Shown here in pieces: positions 9,106-17,608 of a stretch of 64,000 bases of DNA (positions are counted from its first letter, which is position 1; every line of letters begins with the position of its first letter). Source of the stretch: an archaeon (lineage in GTDB: Archaea > Thermoproteota > Thermoprotei_A > Marsarchaeales > Marsarchaeaceae); the NCBI GenBank assembly GCA_021817005.1, contig JAKAWJ010000006.1, positions 23,025 to 87,024 on the forward strand, in the 5' to 3' direction. The translations under genes were made by a program, and so were the position numbers. The notes beneath the pieces are model-generated. The model was not told the DNA's origin. It did no database searches and was given only the letters and a program-made list of their open reading frames with translations.

Positions 9106-10140
9106 ATGCGGTTTTCCGCAAACGTTGTCGCGGGTTTCGGCTCCGTAAGCAAACTGGGAGATACCCTTCGGGAGCTCGGATTCACAAAGAATGTGCTCTT
9201 AATTTGCGGTCAGAAGTCCTACGAGGTCGCGGGGAGGATGGTCGAGAAATCTCTGAAAAAGGAAGACTACAATCTCAGAGTATTGAGCGAGGGTATCTAT
9301 CCCTCAGTGAGGCGGGTGCACGAGCTCTTGGAGAAAGAAGCCGCGGGTTTCCCGAACGCCAGCGTAATCGCAGTAGGTGGCGGTAGAACGGTTGATGTCG
9401 CCAAGTACATGGCGAAGGCGCTTGGCACGAGACTAGCGGTGGTACCTACACTGCTCTCGAGCGACGCAATCGCAAGCGGATTTTCCGTCCTGTGGAATGG
9501 CACAAAGAGCCGAGCCATCGAAACAGTAGTGCCTTCGCTCGTGATAGGGGACTACGACATACTCAAGAACCAACCAAGGCGCTACGTTTCTTCCGGGGTA
9601 GGGGACATGCTCTCAAAATTTTCGGCGCTTTCAGACTGGAGGCTGAGTTTCTGGCTCGCCGGGGAGCCCTACAGCGACTTTGCTATGAATATCGCAAAGT
9701 CAATGACCGAGCTTCTCTGTAAGAGGATAGCCGACGTGGGGGCGATGAATTACATAGGGATAGAGACGCTGTTTCTTGCAGAAGTGACCGACGGCTACCT
9801 CATGGAGCTTTCAGGAACCACGCGTGTTGCCGGAGGAAGTGAACACCTGTTCGCGATGGCGATGGAACGGCTCTCCAACGATGGCCTTCATGGGGAATAT
9901 TGCGCCTTGGGCACAATAATCATGGTATATCTGCAGCGGGGGGAATCTGAAGACGTAAAGAGGCTTCTCAGGCTGGCCGGAACACCAACCACGGCATTGG
10001 AGTTAGGAATCGAACGCGGCAAAATAGTGAAAGCGCTCACCATCGCTCACAAAATGAGAGACTGGTACACAGTGCTCGGGACGAAGGGCCTCTCGGAAGG
10101 GGCCGCAGAGAGAATAGTCAGGTATACCGGTGTCGCCTGA
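9106..10140 (+). CDS. egsA: sn-glycerol-1-phosphate dehydrogenase
   Basis: 344 residues. It has the iron/zinc-dependent dehydrogenase fold of the G1PDH/AraM family: a nucleotide-binding GGGRTVDVAKYMA block at about residues 89-101, then VVPTLLSSDAIASGFS, an Asp-containing GVGDMLSKFSALSDW and GGSEHLFAMAM with a metal-ligand His. It reduces dihydroxyacetone phosphate to sn-glycerol-1-phosphate with NAD(P)H, which sets the stereochemistry of archaeal ether lipids. The family also has bacterial AraM members, but with the other archaeal markers here the lipid role is most likely. It starts at ATG 9106, 41 bases after the aminotransferase. A link to amino-acid metabolism is not obvious, and co-orientation may be chance. 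Confidence 0.92.
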   Translation: MRFSANVVAGFGSVSKLGDTLRELGFTKNVLLICGQKSYEVAGRMVEKSLKKEDYNLRVLSEGIYPSVRRVHELLEKEAAGFPNASVIAVGGGRTVDVAKYMAKALGTRLAVVPTLLSSDAIASGFSVLWNGTKSRAIETVVPSLVIGDYDILKNQPRRYVSSGVGDMLSKFSALSDWRLSFWLAGEPYSDFAMNIAKSMTELLCKRIADVGAMNYIGIETLFLAEVTDGYLMELSGTTRVAGGSEHLFAMAMERLSNDGLHGEYCALGTIIMVYLQRGESEDVKRLLRLAGTPTTALELGIERGKIVKALTIAHKMRDWYTVLGTKGLSEGAAERIVRYTGVA

Positions 10141-10654
10141 GCCTGATTTCACTAGCTCGAACGCGACAGGAGCTCATGCACGAAAGGAGAGGATGTTGAG
10201 CTTTCGAAGCAACGATGATGCCGCATGGCGCTTGCAATGCTCTCCTTGGCTGGCTACTGTCGAGCAGCGCTTCGAGGACATCAAATATGCTGGACAAGTC
10301 TCAGGGAATTTTTTGGTGTTACTTGCTGTGCTGCAAGCGTATGCCTGCTGTTGGGCGATCGTCCGACTCCGCAACCTTTCTCGGGTGGGGTTTGTTAGAG
10401 CGCAGTTAACGACGTCCTTGCAGACTCGGCTTTTGGTGTGGCAGGGCCTCCGTGTCATTAAATGGGAGTTACGAAATTTTGGAAATAGCCACTCCGCTAG
10501 AACTGGATCGCTCTCAACCAGCAAACCATATACTCGCATGGCGTCGAATTGCTTCTCCCCGTCTGCCTCATCAAGAGAGAATTCAGAGAGGATAACGGAC
10601 CCTGACCAAGAGGACTCGATGTTTCCTCTGGGCTGCTAATTCCCTCATGTTATG
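10141..10654. other. Intergenic, no supported gene
   Basis: About 510 bases between two convergent genes. A 169-codon plus-strand frame and a 121-codon minus-strand frame overlap each other here. Neither has a recognisable motif, plausible start context or archaeal amino-acid bias (both are Ser/Arg-rich and Cys-rich). It may be decayed sequence. Confidence 0.5.
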
Positions 10655-11380
10655 TCACTTCAATGACTTTGCAAGCTCGGAGAAAAGGTTTGAAGAACTT
10701 TTGAATATGATACCCGACCTTATTCCTGCCTCAAAGGCGCCTGCGACATTCTCCGGGCGGTCGTCAATGAACACTGCCCGAGAGCCGTCAACCCCCTCTC
10801 TGTTCAGCAAAAATCTGTAGCACATCGGGTCGGGTTTCCTCAACCCGATTTCACACGACGCGTAGAAGGCGTCGAACAATCTGTTCCAGCCATGTTCGTG
10901 CATGACGTCAAGGTGTGGCGCAATAGTATTCGTAAGCGCAAACACCTTAAATCCTGAACCTCTTAATCTAGCAATGAATTCAACGACTGATGGCCTTTCG
11001 GTATAGCCTCGCCTAAAAGCCTCTGCACAGAGGTCGTATCCCCGACCCGCGAGTTCGACTGAGGGAGCCAGTTTGGCAAGCGCGTCGGCCAACAGCTCAT
11101 CAATGTTCGCCCTTCCCACTTCGGCAAGCAAGAAACCATCCTTCATCGCCTGATGTAGTTTTTTGGGGTCCACGTGAAAAGCTCTGGCGATATAATCGGT
11201 GGTAGGGTATTCCGACCTAGGTTTTATCACTACTCCCCCCATATCAAAGATATAGGTATCCGGGTTAACATGCTTCCCTTCCGCTGTCCGGAAAACAGTC
11301 TCCAAATCTGGCCATCCCACAGCGTGCATTGGATTTGCTCTTGGCCGGTAACCCTGACGTATTCTCTCTCTGCTTCGCAT
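10655..11380 (-). CDS. HAD superfamily hydrolase
   Basis: 241 residues if ATG 11380 is used; the first 40 residues have no family counterpart, so a start near 11329 is possible. The four HAD motifs are present: I, YIFDMGGVV (nucleophile Asp, with Gly where the general acid Asp often sits, common in this subgroup); II, FALTNT; III, GLRKPDP with the Lys; and IV, FIDDRPENV. The helical cap lies between motifs I and II (residues about 60-130), a type I cap like haloacid dehalogenase or phosphoglycolate phosphatase. The substrate is probably a small phosphometabolite but cannot be assigned. It is convergent with the upstream dehydrogenase gene. Confidence 0.82.
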   Translation of the reverse strand: MRSRERIRQGYRPRANPMHAVGWPDLETVFRTAEGKHVNPDTYIFDMGGVVIKPRSEYPTTDYIARAFHVDPKKLHQAMKDGFLLAEVGRANIDELLADALAKLAPSVELAGRGYDLCAEAFRRGYTERPSVVEFIARLRGSGFKVFALTNTIAPHLDVMHEHGWNRLFDAFYASCEIGLRKPDPMCYRFLLNREGVDGSRAVFIDDRPENVAGAFEAGIRSGIIFKSSSNLFSELAKSLK

Positions 11381-11724
11381 GAGAAATCACGATCTCTTGA
11401 GTTGAGTTTGAGTGACGCATCTTTGCTCAACCGGTGGCATGGCGTCATGGACTGGCCAGCCCGCGGGCCAACCAGCGAGATAGTAACCAGTCGATACCGT
11501 CTGACCTCAACCTCCTCAGTTATTCCCTCTCTGCCGCGGGAGGCTTTTATCGCTAGCGGGTGGGAAGACCAAAGCGCGTTGGCCCACGCAGGAGGACAGC
11601 CGTTAATTCCGGAAACGAAAGCAGAAGTTCCGCAGCTAAACTTGAGAGTCCTTTTCATTTGAGCAAGGTTGCTGAATAACCGCCAGCTCCTAGTGATGGT
11701 AACGGTTGCAAATAATTCGAGCCA
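11381..11724. other. Intergenic, no supported gene
   Basis: About 340 bases between the divergent HAD and GNAT genes. Long frames on both strands overlap and show no family features. It probably holds the two divergent promoters. Confidence 0.45.
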
Positions 11725-11736
11725 CTCTTTAAGAAT
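11725..11736 (+). promoter_or_regulatory. TATA-like element for GNAT gene
   Basis: CTCTTTAAGAA, centred about 35 nt upstream of ATG 11768, predicts a transcript start near 11759. Confidence 0.4.
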
Positions 11737-11767
11737 GCGCAGTCGTATGCGCTCCGGAACAGCTGCA

Positions 11768-12718
11768 ATGAATATCCGAGGCTATGAAGGTGGGGACGAG
11801 CAGAGTATCGTTCAGCTCTGGAATTCGGCGCTCCGCAACGATCCCATCAATATGCCAGTCTTCGAGCGCAAAATCCTTCTCGAGCCGAATTTTGACCCTC
11901 GAGGGTGCATACTCGCGTTCGAAGGCACAACTCTTGTGGGTTACGCCCAGTGCATGGTCAGGCGATATCCGAACTATCACGACGGCTTGGAGCAGGGAAA
12001 GGGCTGGATAACTGTATTCATAGCAGATACGCCTGCTGCGGGTAATGCAGTTCTTCGGAGTGCTGGAGACTACTTCGCAACCAAGGGTGCCAATCAGCTA
12101 TGGTTCTCGGGCTTCACTCCTAATTACTTCTGGCCAGGCATCGATGCCTCCTCATATCCGCACCTGCACAAGATGCTACTTGACGCTGGTTACGCTGACG
12201 CGTCAGAGGCCCTCGCTATGGACGCGCTCCTGTGGCCAGAATTCAGACTTCCGCCGGGTATTGATGAAATTGAAAGGCGTCTGGAGAAAGAGGGGATAGT
12301 GGTTCGCAGTCCCGAAACAGCAGACCTGGTTTCGCTTCTTAATTTCCTGCGTACGAACTTCTCAGCCGACTGGTACAGGCACTGCCTTGACCAGCTCAGC
12401 GCAGGAGCTTCAAAGTCTCAGTTCACTATTGCAGTTCGCGGACGCGAGGTACTAGGATATGCCCAGTTTTGGGATGGCGACGGGTACAACTGGTGGGGTC
12501 CAGGTGAACACTTTGGGCCTTTCGGGGTAAAGGAATCCCAAAGAGGAAGGGGGCTCGGTAGTGTGATCCTTAAACGGACCCTGGAAAATATGCGGAAGTC
12601 TGGGTCGCATCATGCTTTCTTCTTATGGACTGATAGAAGAGCAGCGAGGCTCTATGAGCGCTTCGGGTTCAGGGTATCCAGAAGATTTACGGTGATGAGG
12701 AAAGAGGTGGCAGGATGA
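11768..12718 (+). CDS. Tandem GNAT-domain N-acetyltransferase
   Basis: 316 residues holding two GNAT-like halves. The N-terminal half (about 1-160) starts with MNIRGYEGGDEQSIVQLW and has GCILAFEGTTLVGYAQC and GWITVFIADTPAAGNAVLRSA, a weakened acetyl-CoA loop. The C-terminal half (about 180-310) has VLGYAQFWD, FGVKESQRGRGLGSVIL (a good R-G-x-G-x-G/A acetyl-CoA loop) and AARLYERFGFRVSRRF, so it is probably the active domain. The substrate is unknown. ATG 11768 was chosen over upstream in-frame starts because it fits the GNAT N-terminus and the TATA spacing. Its TGA overlaps the ATG of the next gene by four bases (ATGA), so it is translationally coupled to the LmbE-like deacetylase. An acetyltransferase/deacetylase pair acting on a sugar or amine conjugate is possible but inferred. 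Confidence 0.85.
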   Translation: MNIRGYEGGDEQSIVQLWNSALRNDPINMPVFERKILLEPNFDPRGCILAFEGTTLVGYAQCMVRRYPNYHDGLEQGKGWITVFIADTPAAGNAVLRSAGDYFATKGANQLWFSGFTPNYFWPGIDASSYPHLHKMLLDAGYADASEALAMDALLWPEFRLPPGIDEIERRLEKEGIVVRSPETADLVSLLNFLRTNFSADWYRHCLDQLSAGASKSQFTIAVRGREVLGYAQFWDGDGYNWWGPGEHFGPFGVKESQRGRGLGSVILKRTLENMRKSGSHHAFFLWTDRRAARLYERFGFRVSRRFTVMRKEVAG

Positions 12719-13434
12719 CACTTGAAAGGATTGCCCTGATGGTGGTCGGGGCGCATGCTGGAGACGCAGAAAACATGGCTGGGGCAATCGCCGCGAAATA
12801 TGGGCACTCCGGCCATAACGTGTTTCTGGTGCATATGACCCTTGGGGAGCGAGGTAATCCGAAGATTCCCATGGAAGAATATGCCAAGCAAAAAAGGCGA
12901 GAGTCCGAACGCGCTGCGACGTTGCTCAGAGCGACGCCAGTTTGGCTGACATATCGAGATGGAGAAATTCCTGGGGGGCCCGAACCCAGAAGGACGGTCG
13001 CGGAGCTCATCAGGCGGCACAGGCCCGATATTGTTATAACTCACTGGCGCAGAAGCATGCACCGGGATCACAGCCTGGCGAGCGTCGCCACAGAAGAAGC
13101 TGTGCTGGATGCCGCTCTTAAGGAAATGGGAAGCTCCTATGCGCCTCATGCAGTCAAAGCTCTATACTTTGCAGAGAATTGGGAGGACACGCCAGGGTTT
13201 GAGCCAGAGTTACTGATAGACGTATCAGATCATATTGATATCTGGAAAGATGCACTGGAATCCTACGAGTTCGCTAGAGGTCTTAGCGGATTCAACTACC
13301 TGGAATATTATACCTGCCTGATGCGCCTGCATGGATTGCGTTCAGGAGTTAAATATGCAGAAGCACTGATGCGGGAAGAGCACAGCCGGCAGATTGCTGC
13401 GGACTACATACCCTTGAAAATAAACTTTCTTTAA
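12715..13434 (+). CDS. LmbE/PIG-L family deacetylase-like protein, first motif altered
   Basis: 239 residues. PIG-L enzymes are Zn-dependent N-deacetylases of GlcNAc conjugates (MshB, BshB, PIG-L). The second zinc block is normal: ITHWRRSMHRDH with His110, His116, Asp118 and His119. The first block reads GAHAGDAEN instead of AHPDDxE. The zinc His14 and Asp17 are kept, but the Asp that acts as catalytic base in MshB is Gly16. The enzyme may use another base, have a different reaction, or be inactive. The start overlaps the GNAT stop by four bases. The end of the gene is 21 bases before a small 45-codon frame. Confidence 0.82.
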   Translation: MTLERIALMVVGAHAGDAENMAGAIAAKYGHSGHNVFLVHMTLGERGNPKIPMEEYAKQKRRESERAATLLRATPVWLTYRDGEIPGGPEPRRTVAELIRRHRPDIVITHWRRSMHRDHSLASVATEEAVLDAALKEMGSSYAPHAVKALYFAENWEDTPGFEPELLIDVSDHIDIWKDALESYEFARGLSGFNYLEYYTCLMRLHGLRSGVKYAEALMREEHSRQIAADYIPLKINFL

Positions 13435-13455
13435 GAATGTGCCGGGTATAACCAA

Positions 13456-13593
13456 TTGGCCAAAAAGGGCCAAGTCCAAGCAGTCATGCGCCGGAAAGAC
13501 CTCGGCAAAGAGGTGGACGAATGGCTCGCATCAATCCCGAAAGGAGCGACCAGGATTGAGAAGAACTTCGCGATGTTGGAAATTGCCCCTTAG
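13456..13593 (+). CDS. Small basic ORF, function unknown
   Basis: A TTG-started frame of 45 residues, 21 bases after the LmbE-like gene on the same strand. The protein is charged, starts MAKKGQVQAVMRRKDLG and ends in EIAP. It contains an amphipathic KEVDEWLASIPKG segment. Codon usage resembles the flanking genes, and the competing longer frame over the same bases is Lys/Ser-rich and unconvincing. I do not recognise the family. A shorter start at ATG 13486 is possible. Could be a real small protein or the tail of a decayed gene. Confidence 0.4.
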   Translation: MAKKGQVQAVMRRKDLGKEVDEWLASIPKGATRIEKNFAMLEIAP

Positions 13594-13969
13594 CCCTTCA
13601 AATACCAAGTGTTCGAAGGATGAAATGGAGAAGTTTGTGGCATCGAGAACTAGTGAGTTGAAACGAAGGCGCCTGAGCCCGGCGACCATTTGAATCTAGC
13701 TGGTATGGCTCGCGGACTTTGTACTTAGCTAGGCTTGCCTGCAGATTTACACCGAATCAAATCATTGCCAACAATACCCATGAATTATGGAGCAAACTTG
13801 TGTTCTCGCAGCTGGTCACGCATGAGTAAGGCAGGTAGTGGTTCATCGTTCAATAAATAGCGTACGACATTGCTTCGAGGGCTATTGGTGGTAGATATGG
13901 CCGGGTCATCTCTACTTCCACCTCTTTACAATCTTGCTCGCGGGGAGACCCAGAAATTCCGCACTAATG
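13594..13969. other. Intergenic, no supported gene
   Basis: About 375 bases upstream of the pyrimidine operon, AT-richer than its surroundings and with stops in all frames. Nothing recognisable except the promoter element at its end. Confidence 0.5.
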
Positions 13970-13978
13970 CTTATAACC
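13970..13978 (+). promoter_or_regulatory. TATA-like element of pyrimidine operon
   Basis: GCTTATAAC, centred about 34 nt upstream of TTG 14009. It is the only clear TATA-like sequence before pyrF, and no obvious second promoter is seen inside the tightly packed operon. Confidence 0.45.
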
Positions 13979-14008
13979 CGCTCAGAGTCCAGCGCGCTGG
14001 GCTCATGC

Positions 14009-14710
14009 TTGGGTCCGTTCATTAAGCGACTTGAGAAGAACAGAGAGAAAAGCGGGAGCCGCATCGTCCTTGCACTAGATTCCGTGGGCGGAAAGGAGCG
14101 CTATTCGTTTGAAGACGCTGCAAGACTTATCTCGGAAGTCTCCCCCTGGATTTGCTCGGTAAAGCTGGGACTTCCTGCATATTTCAGCCTTGGCCGGGAC
14201 GTATCCAAGCTCACGAGTGTATTCGAGGGTATACCATTTCTGGCTGATTTTAAGACGGCCGATATACCGCATACCAATCAACTAATTCTTGGTTACTTGT
14301 TCGGCGAGCTTGGATTTGGAGGAGCCATCGTGCACGCTTTTATCGGTCCAACCGCCCTCAGTTCAGCTCGGGAAGTTGCTGAGCTTCACGGCGCAGAAGT
14401 TCTGTCGCTAGTGGGCATGTCGCACCTCGGGGCGGACTTGCTCAACTCAAACATGGATAATATGATCAAGTTGAGTGCTGGAGCTGGGATTTCCAGTTTG
14501 GTGGTGCCTTCGACTTTGCCAGAAATGATTTCTCGCGCGCGTCGTTCTGCACCATCCTCACAGATTTTTTCGCCTGGGGTGGGTGTTCAGGGAGGGAGCC
14601 CCAGAACTACGCTCGACGCAGGCGCTGATTATCTCATCGTTGGCAGAAGCATTACCGGTTCAGATCACCCTGCTACCTCGGCGATGGAGATGTGCAGACA
14701 ATGCAACTAG
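14009..14710 (+). CDS. pyrF: Orotidine 5'-phosphate decarboxylase
   Basis: About 233 residues from TTG 14009. It converts OMP to UMP, the last step of de novo pyrimidine synthesis. SRIVLALDS is the first beta strand with the substrate Asp, IKLGLPAYF (CSVKLGLP) supplies the first Lys, and FLADFKTADIPHTN is the catalytic Asp-Lys-Asp array (family DxKxxDI). SPGVGVQGG and DYLIVGRSIT form the phosphate site with the terminal Arg. The open frame extends up to 13934, but the extra residues do not match the family. TTG 14009 leaves a normal short N-terminus and sits correctly below the TATA-like element. It overlaps pyrE by 19 bases. Confidence 0.92.
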   Translation: MGPFIKRLEKNREKSGSRIVLALDSVGGKERYSFEDAARLISEVSPWICSVKLGLPAYFSLGRDVSKLTSVFEGIPFLADFKTADIPHTNQLILGYLFGELGFGGAIVHAFIGPTALSSAREVAELHGAEVLSLVGMSHLGADLLNSNMDNMIKLSAGAGISSLVVPSTLPEMISRARRSAPSSQIFSPGVGVQGGSPRTTLDAGADYLIVGRSITGSDHPATSAMEMCRQCN

Positions 14711-15288
14711 CTCGGGAGCTCTATACCGCCGAGATCTTGAAGTTCGGAGAGTTCACGCTCCAGTCGGGAGTGCGGAGTCCAGTGTATCTGGACATGCGCG
14801 TCGTGCCATCTGAACCGGCGCTATTCCGCCGGATAGCGGAAGAGGCGCTCGAAATGCTCAGGCAACCCGAATTCGATTATGACTGTATCGCGGGAGTAGC
14901 AACCGGAGGAATCCCATGGGCCGCCGCGTTTGGGTTGTTGCTAGGGGCTCCCATGGTGTATGTGAGGTCAGACAAAAAGGAGCATGGAACTGCGAAATAT
15001 GTCGAAGGCAAAATACGAAAAGGGACAAAGGCACTCGTGGTAGATGATGTCGCTACCACTGGCCCGAGCCTGCTGAGCGCAGCCGAAAGACTCAGGGAAT
15101 CTGGATTTATTGTAGAAAAAGCATTTGTGCTTGTGGATAGAGAGCAGGGAGCCGCGCGCATTGCCGCGGAGGGTGGGGTGTCGCTCAGACGACTCACGAC
15201 CTTGCGCGAGATTTTGCACGACCTCGAAGCAGAAGTCCCCGAAGTTGCTGACCGGGCAAGGGAGGCTACAGCATGGCTGGTAAACTAA
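14692..15288 (+). CDS. pyrE: Orotate phosphoribosyltransferase
   Basis: 198 residues, full length. It makes OMP from orotate and PRPP. Family blocks: YTAEILKFGEFTLQSGVRSPVYLDMR at the N-terminus (orotate pocket), MVYVRSDKKEHG (the flexible Lys-rich loop) and the PRPP-binding motif ALVVDDVATTGPSLL with the paired Asp residues. The start overlaps the end of pyrF; ATG 14701 is a second option in the same frame. The stop overlaps the start of pyrB by 16 bases, so the first three cistrons are coupled. Confidence 0.93.
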   Translation: MQTMQLARELYTAEILKFGEFTLQSGVRSPVYLDMRVVPSEPALFRRIAEEALEMLRQPEFDYDCIAGVATGGIPWAAAFGLLLGAPMVYVRSDKKEHGTAKYVEGKIRKGTKALVVDDVATTGPSLLSAAERLRESGFIVEKAFVLVDREQGAARIAAEGGVSLRRLTTLREILHDLEAEVPEVADRAREATAWLVN

Positions 15289-16211
15289 AGAACGGTTGGA
15301 AGGGTCGGGACGTAATATCGTCTCTGGATTTCACGAGAGAATCGTTTGAACTGCTTTTCAGCGCCTCCAAAGAGTTTGCAGACGGTGATCGCGCTCGGTC
15401 TGATCTTTTAAGAGGAAAGGTTGTGGCGACGGCTTTTTTCGAGCCAAGCACAAGGACACGCCTGAGTTTTTCATCAGCCGCCGCGAAGCTGGGTGCGAGC
15501 GTGATTGACTTATCCACCGAAGTGTCGTCTCTGGCCAAGGGAGAAAGCTTTAGCGATACGCTTGCGATGCTCGACTCGTATAGTGACATAATTGTGTTGA
15601 GGCATCCTTCTGAAGGGGCCGCGCTTTATGCTTCAGAAATCTGCAGGCATCCGGTTGTGAACGCGGGGGATGGGTCTCAACACCACCCTACACAGGCGAT
15701 GCTCGATTTGTTTACAGTTCTGAGATTGAAGGGCAGGGTTGACGGACTCAACTATCTGTTCGTGGGCGACCTTAGGTACAGCAGGACGGTCTCCTCGCTA
15801 CTTTTCGCCCTTACGAGGTATAAGCCCGGAAGAGTAACGCTCACGTCGCCTCCAGCTCTTGGACTCAAACCAGAGACCAAATCTATTTTGGAGAGATACG
15901 GCATGAGCGTCCGAGAAGAGCAAGATATCGAGCGGAGTGTTGGATCGGCAGATGTAATATATGTCACAAGGCTGCAGAAAGAAAGAATCCCAGATCAGGC
16001 GGAGTACCAGAAACTGAAGGGAAGTTATCGCCTGACTGAAGGCTTGCTCGAAGCTACAAAGGCTGACTGCATAGTGATGCATCCGTTACCAAGAACGGAT
16101 GAACTGCCCACCTCGCTGGACGCCTCGCCAAAGGCAGCCTATATGAAGCAGGCGGGATTGGGTGTTCCGGTACGGATGGCCCTGCTTTCCCTGATTCTGG
16201 GTGTGGCGTAG
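15273..16211 (+). CDS. pyrB: Aspartate carbamoyltransferase catalytic chain
   Basis: 312 residues. It condenses carbamoyl phosphate and aspartate to carbamoyl aspartate. The carbamoyl-phosphate loop FFEPSTRTRLSF is at 55-66, SLAKGESFSDT carries the 80s-loop Ser/Lys, QHHPTQAMLDLFT lies in the middle and VMHPLPRTDELP near the C-terminus. All catalytic residues typical of the family appear intact. Three bases separate it from pyrI, which encodes its regulatory partner, so a c/r-type allosteric holoenzyme is expected as in E. coli and other archaea. Carbamoyl phosphate synthase genes are not in the window. Confidence 0.95.
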   Translation: MAGKLKNGWKGRDVISSLDFTRESFELLFSASKEFADGDRARSDLLRGKVVATAFFEPSTRTRLSFSSAAAKLGASVIDLSTEVSSLAKGESFSDTLAMLDSYSDIIVLRHPSEGAALYASEICRHPVVNAGDGSQHHPTQAMLDLFTVLRLKGRVDGLNYLFVGDLRYSRTVSSLLFALTRYKPGRVTLTSPPALGLKPETKSILERYGMSVREEQDIERSVGSADVIYVTRLQKERIPDQAEYQKLKGSYRLTEGLLEATKADCIVMHPLPRTDELPTSLDASPKAAYMKQAGLGVPVRMALLSLILGVA

Positions 16212-16214
16212 ATA

Positions 16215-16685
16215 ATGGCCAAGGCCATGCTTGTCGAAAAAATAGAAGCCGGTACAGTAATCGACCACGTACCTGCGACTCGCGCTCCAATGGTCCTCAG
16301 GCTGCTTGGTGACCCCGAAACCCGAGGTTATACGGTCGCGGTAGTTATGAACGCCAAGAGCAGAAGGCTGGGACAGAAAGATATCGTAAAAGTTGAGAAG
16401 CTCGAAATTTCGAAGGCTCAGGTTGACAGACTCGCTGTGATAGCGCCGGACGCAACCGTAAACAGGATTCGCAATTACAGAGTTGTGGGAAAGACGAAGG
16501 TTGAGCCAGAAAGAAGACTTACGGGAATCTTGCGCTGCCCATCTCCTACATGCATCAGCTCCAGAGCAGGGGAACCGGTCAAATCCAAGTTCGAGCTCTA
16601 CACCGAAAAGCCCCTTACCTATGCCTGCGTTTATTGTTCACGACAACTTTCGGCGAATGACTTCCTAACCCAACTCATATGGTGA
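16215..16685 (+). CDS. pyrI: Aspartate carbamoyltransferase regulatory chain
   Basis: 156 residues. The N-terminal allosteric domain (about 1-100) begins with MLVEKIEAGTVIDHVPA, which binds nucleotides in relatives, and contains LGDPETRGYTVAVVMNAKS. The zinc domain has Cys-x4-Cys (CPSPTC) and Cys-x2-Cys (CVYC), the four ligands that hold the regulatory to the catalytic chain. Feedback control by CTP and activation by ATP are family properties, not shown here. ATG 16215 lies four bases after the pyrB stop; the MAKAML leader may be shortened by starting at the second Met. Confidence 0.94.
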   Translation: MAKAMLVEKIEAGTVIDHVPATRAPMVLRLLGDPETRGYTVAVVMNAKSRRLGQKDIVKVEKLEISKAQVDRLAVIAPDATVNRIRNYRVVGKTKVEPERRLTGILRCPSPTCISSRAGEPVKSKFELYTEKPLTYACVYCSRQLSANDFLTQLIW

Positions 16686-16740
16686 ACATCTGATTTCGTC
16701 GCGCCAGTTCCACGGTCCCCGCTGGTACTTCCATTACAAG

Positions 16741-17481
16741 GTGCTATCCAACAAGAGAGTCTCCTCTCGAATTCATGAATTGCATCTCCGCAGCTGCACT
16801 GCACCCGTTCCGAAAGAAGCCCCCGGGCAATTTGTCATGGCATACTTGCCCCGTGTCGGCGAAGTGCCGCTGAGCGTTTACTACCGCCGGGGGCGAATTC
16901 TCAAGTTTCTGGTGGAGGACTATGGTGGCGTAAGCACCAAGGTGGCGGGAGTGCGTCCGAACAACATCCTCGCGGTACGTGGGCCCTATGGGCATGGATT
17001 TGGGCTAGAATCGGGAAAAAGCTACATGCTGGTAGCCGGTGGAAGTGGAGCCCCGCCCGTGATCAACTTTATTCGCGCGGCCCGGAAACTGGCTCGAACT
17101 AGATTCACTTACATTCTGGGGGCGCGAACCGCCGACCAGCTCTTTCTGCTCAAGGAAGTGGAGAAGCTGGGAGCGCAAGTTTTCCCGGCCACGGACGACG
17201 GCAGTATGGGCTTCGCGGGAAACGCGGTAAGCCTCGCCGAGTCGTTGCTCGAGGATTCTCATTATGATGCGCTCTATGCTTGCGGACCCGAGTCCATGCT
17301 GGAATCGGCGAGAGAGCTTGCGGAAAAAAAGAAAATACGTTACGAAGGTTCGTATGTGCGTGACGTTCGGTGCGCCGTGGGTATCTGCGGGCTTTGCGTG
17401 ATGGAGGGCCTAGGACTTCTCGTATGCGCTGACGGACCTGTTTTCACTGGGGAGGTGCTCGCCGCTGGGATACGAAAGTGA
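16741..17481 (+). CDS. pyrK: Dihydroorotate dehydrogenase electron transfer subunit (PyrK-like)
   Basis: 246 residues. It has a ferredoxin-reductase fold: KEAPGQFVMAYLP at the flavin-domain entrance, VPLSVYYRRG in the FAD-binding position (normally RPxSI), YMLVAGGSGAPPVINFIR as nucleotide-binding turn and a C-terminal Cys cluster RCAVGICGLC plus a later LLVCADG, which together form the [2Fe-2S] site. It passes electrons from class 1B PyrD to NAD or another acceptor. GTG 16741 is the first legal start after an in-frame TAA. The stop codon TGA overlaps a GTG at 17478, the expected but frame-shifted start of pyrC. Confidence 0.87.
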   Translation: MLSNKRVSSRIHELHLRSCTAPVPKEAPGQFVMAYLPRVGEVPLSVYYRRGRILKFLVEDYGGVSTKVAGVRPNNILAVRGPYGHGFGLESGKSYMLVAGGSGAPPVINFIRAARKLARTRFTYILGARTADQLFLLKEVEKLGAQVFPATDDGSMGFAGNAVSLAESLLEDSHYDALYACGPESMLESARELAEKKKIRYEGSYVRDVRCAVGICGLCVMEGLGLLVCADGPVFTGEVLAAGIRK

Positions 17482-17608
17482 TTCCTTTTCGATCGCAGGG
17501 TGGAGCCTAGTAGATGGAAGGCTCGTCAGGGCTACAATCGAAATTCGTGGAGGAAGGATAGCTCGCGTCGATAAGGGGTATCAGAGCTGGGGTTCGAAAT
17601 GCCTGAAA

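Noticed and set aside
10130..10639. 169-residue protein after egsA
   Set aside because: Overlaps an equally long reverse frame, composition is unlike neighbours and no motif is seen.
11230..11658. 142-residue reverse-strand protein upstream of the HAD gene
   Set aside because: Overlaps the HAD N-terminus and lacks any domain; probably chance.
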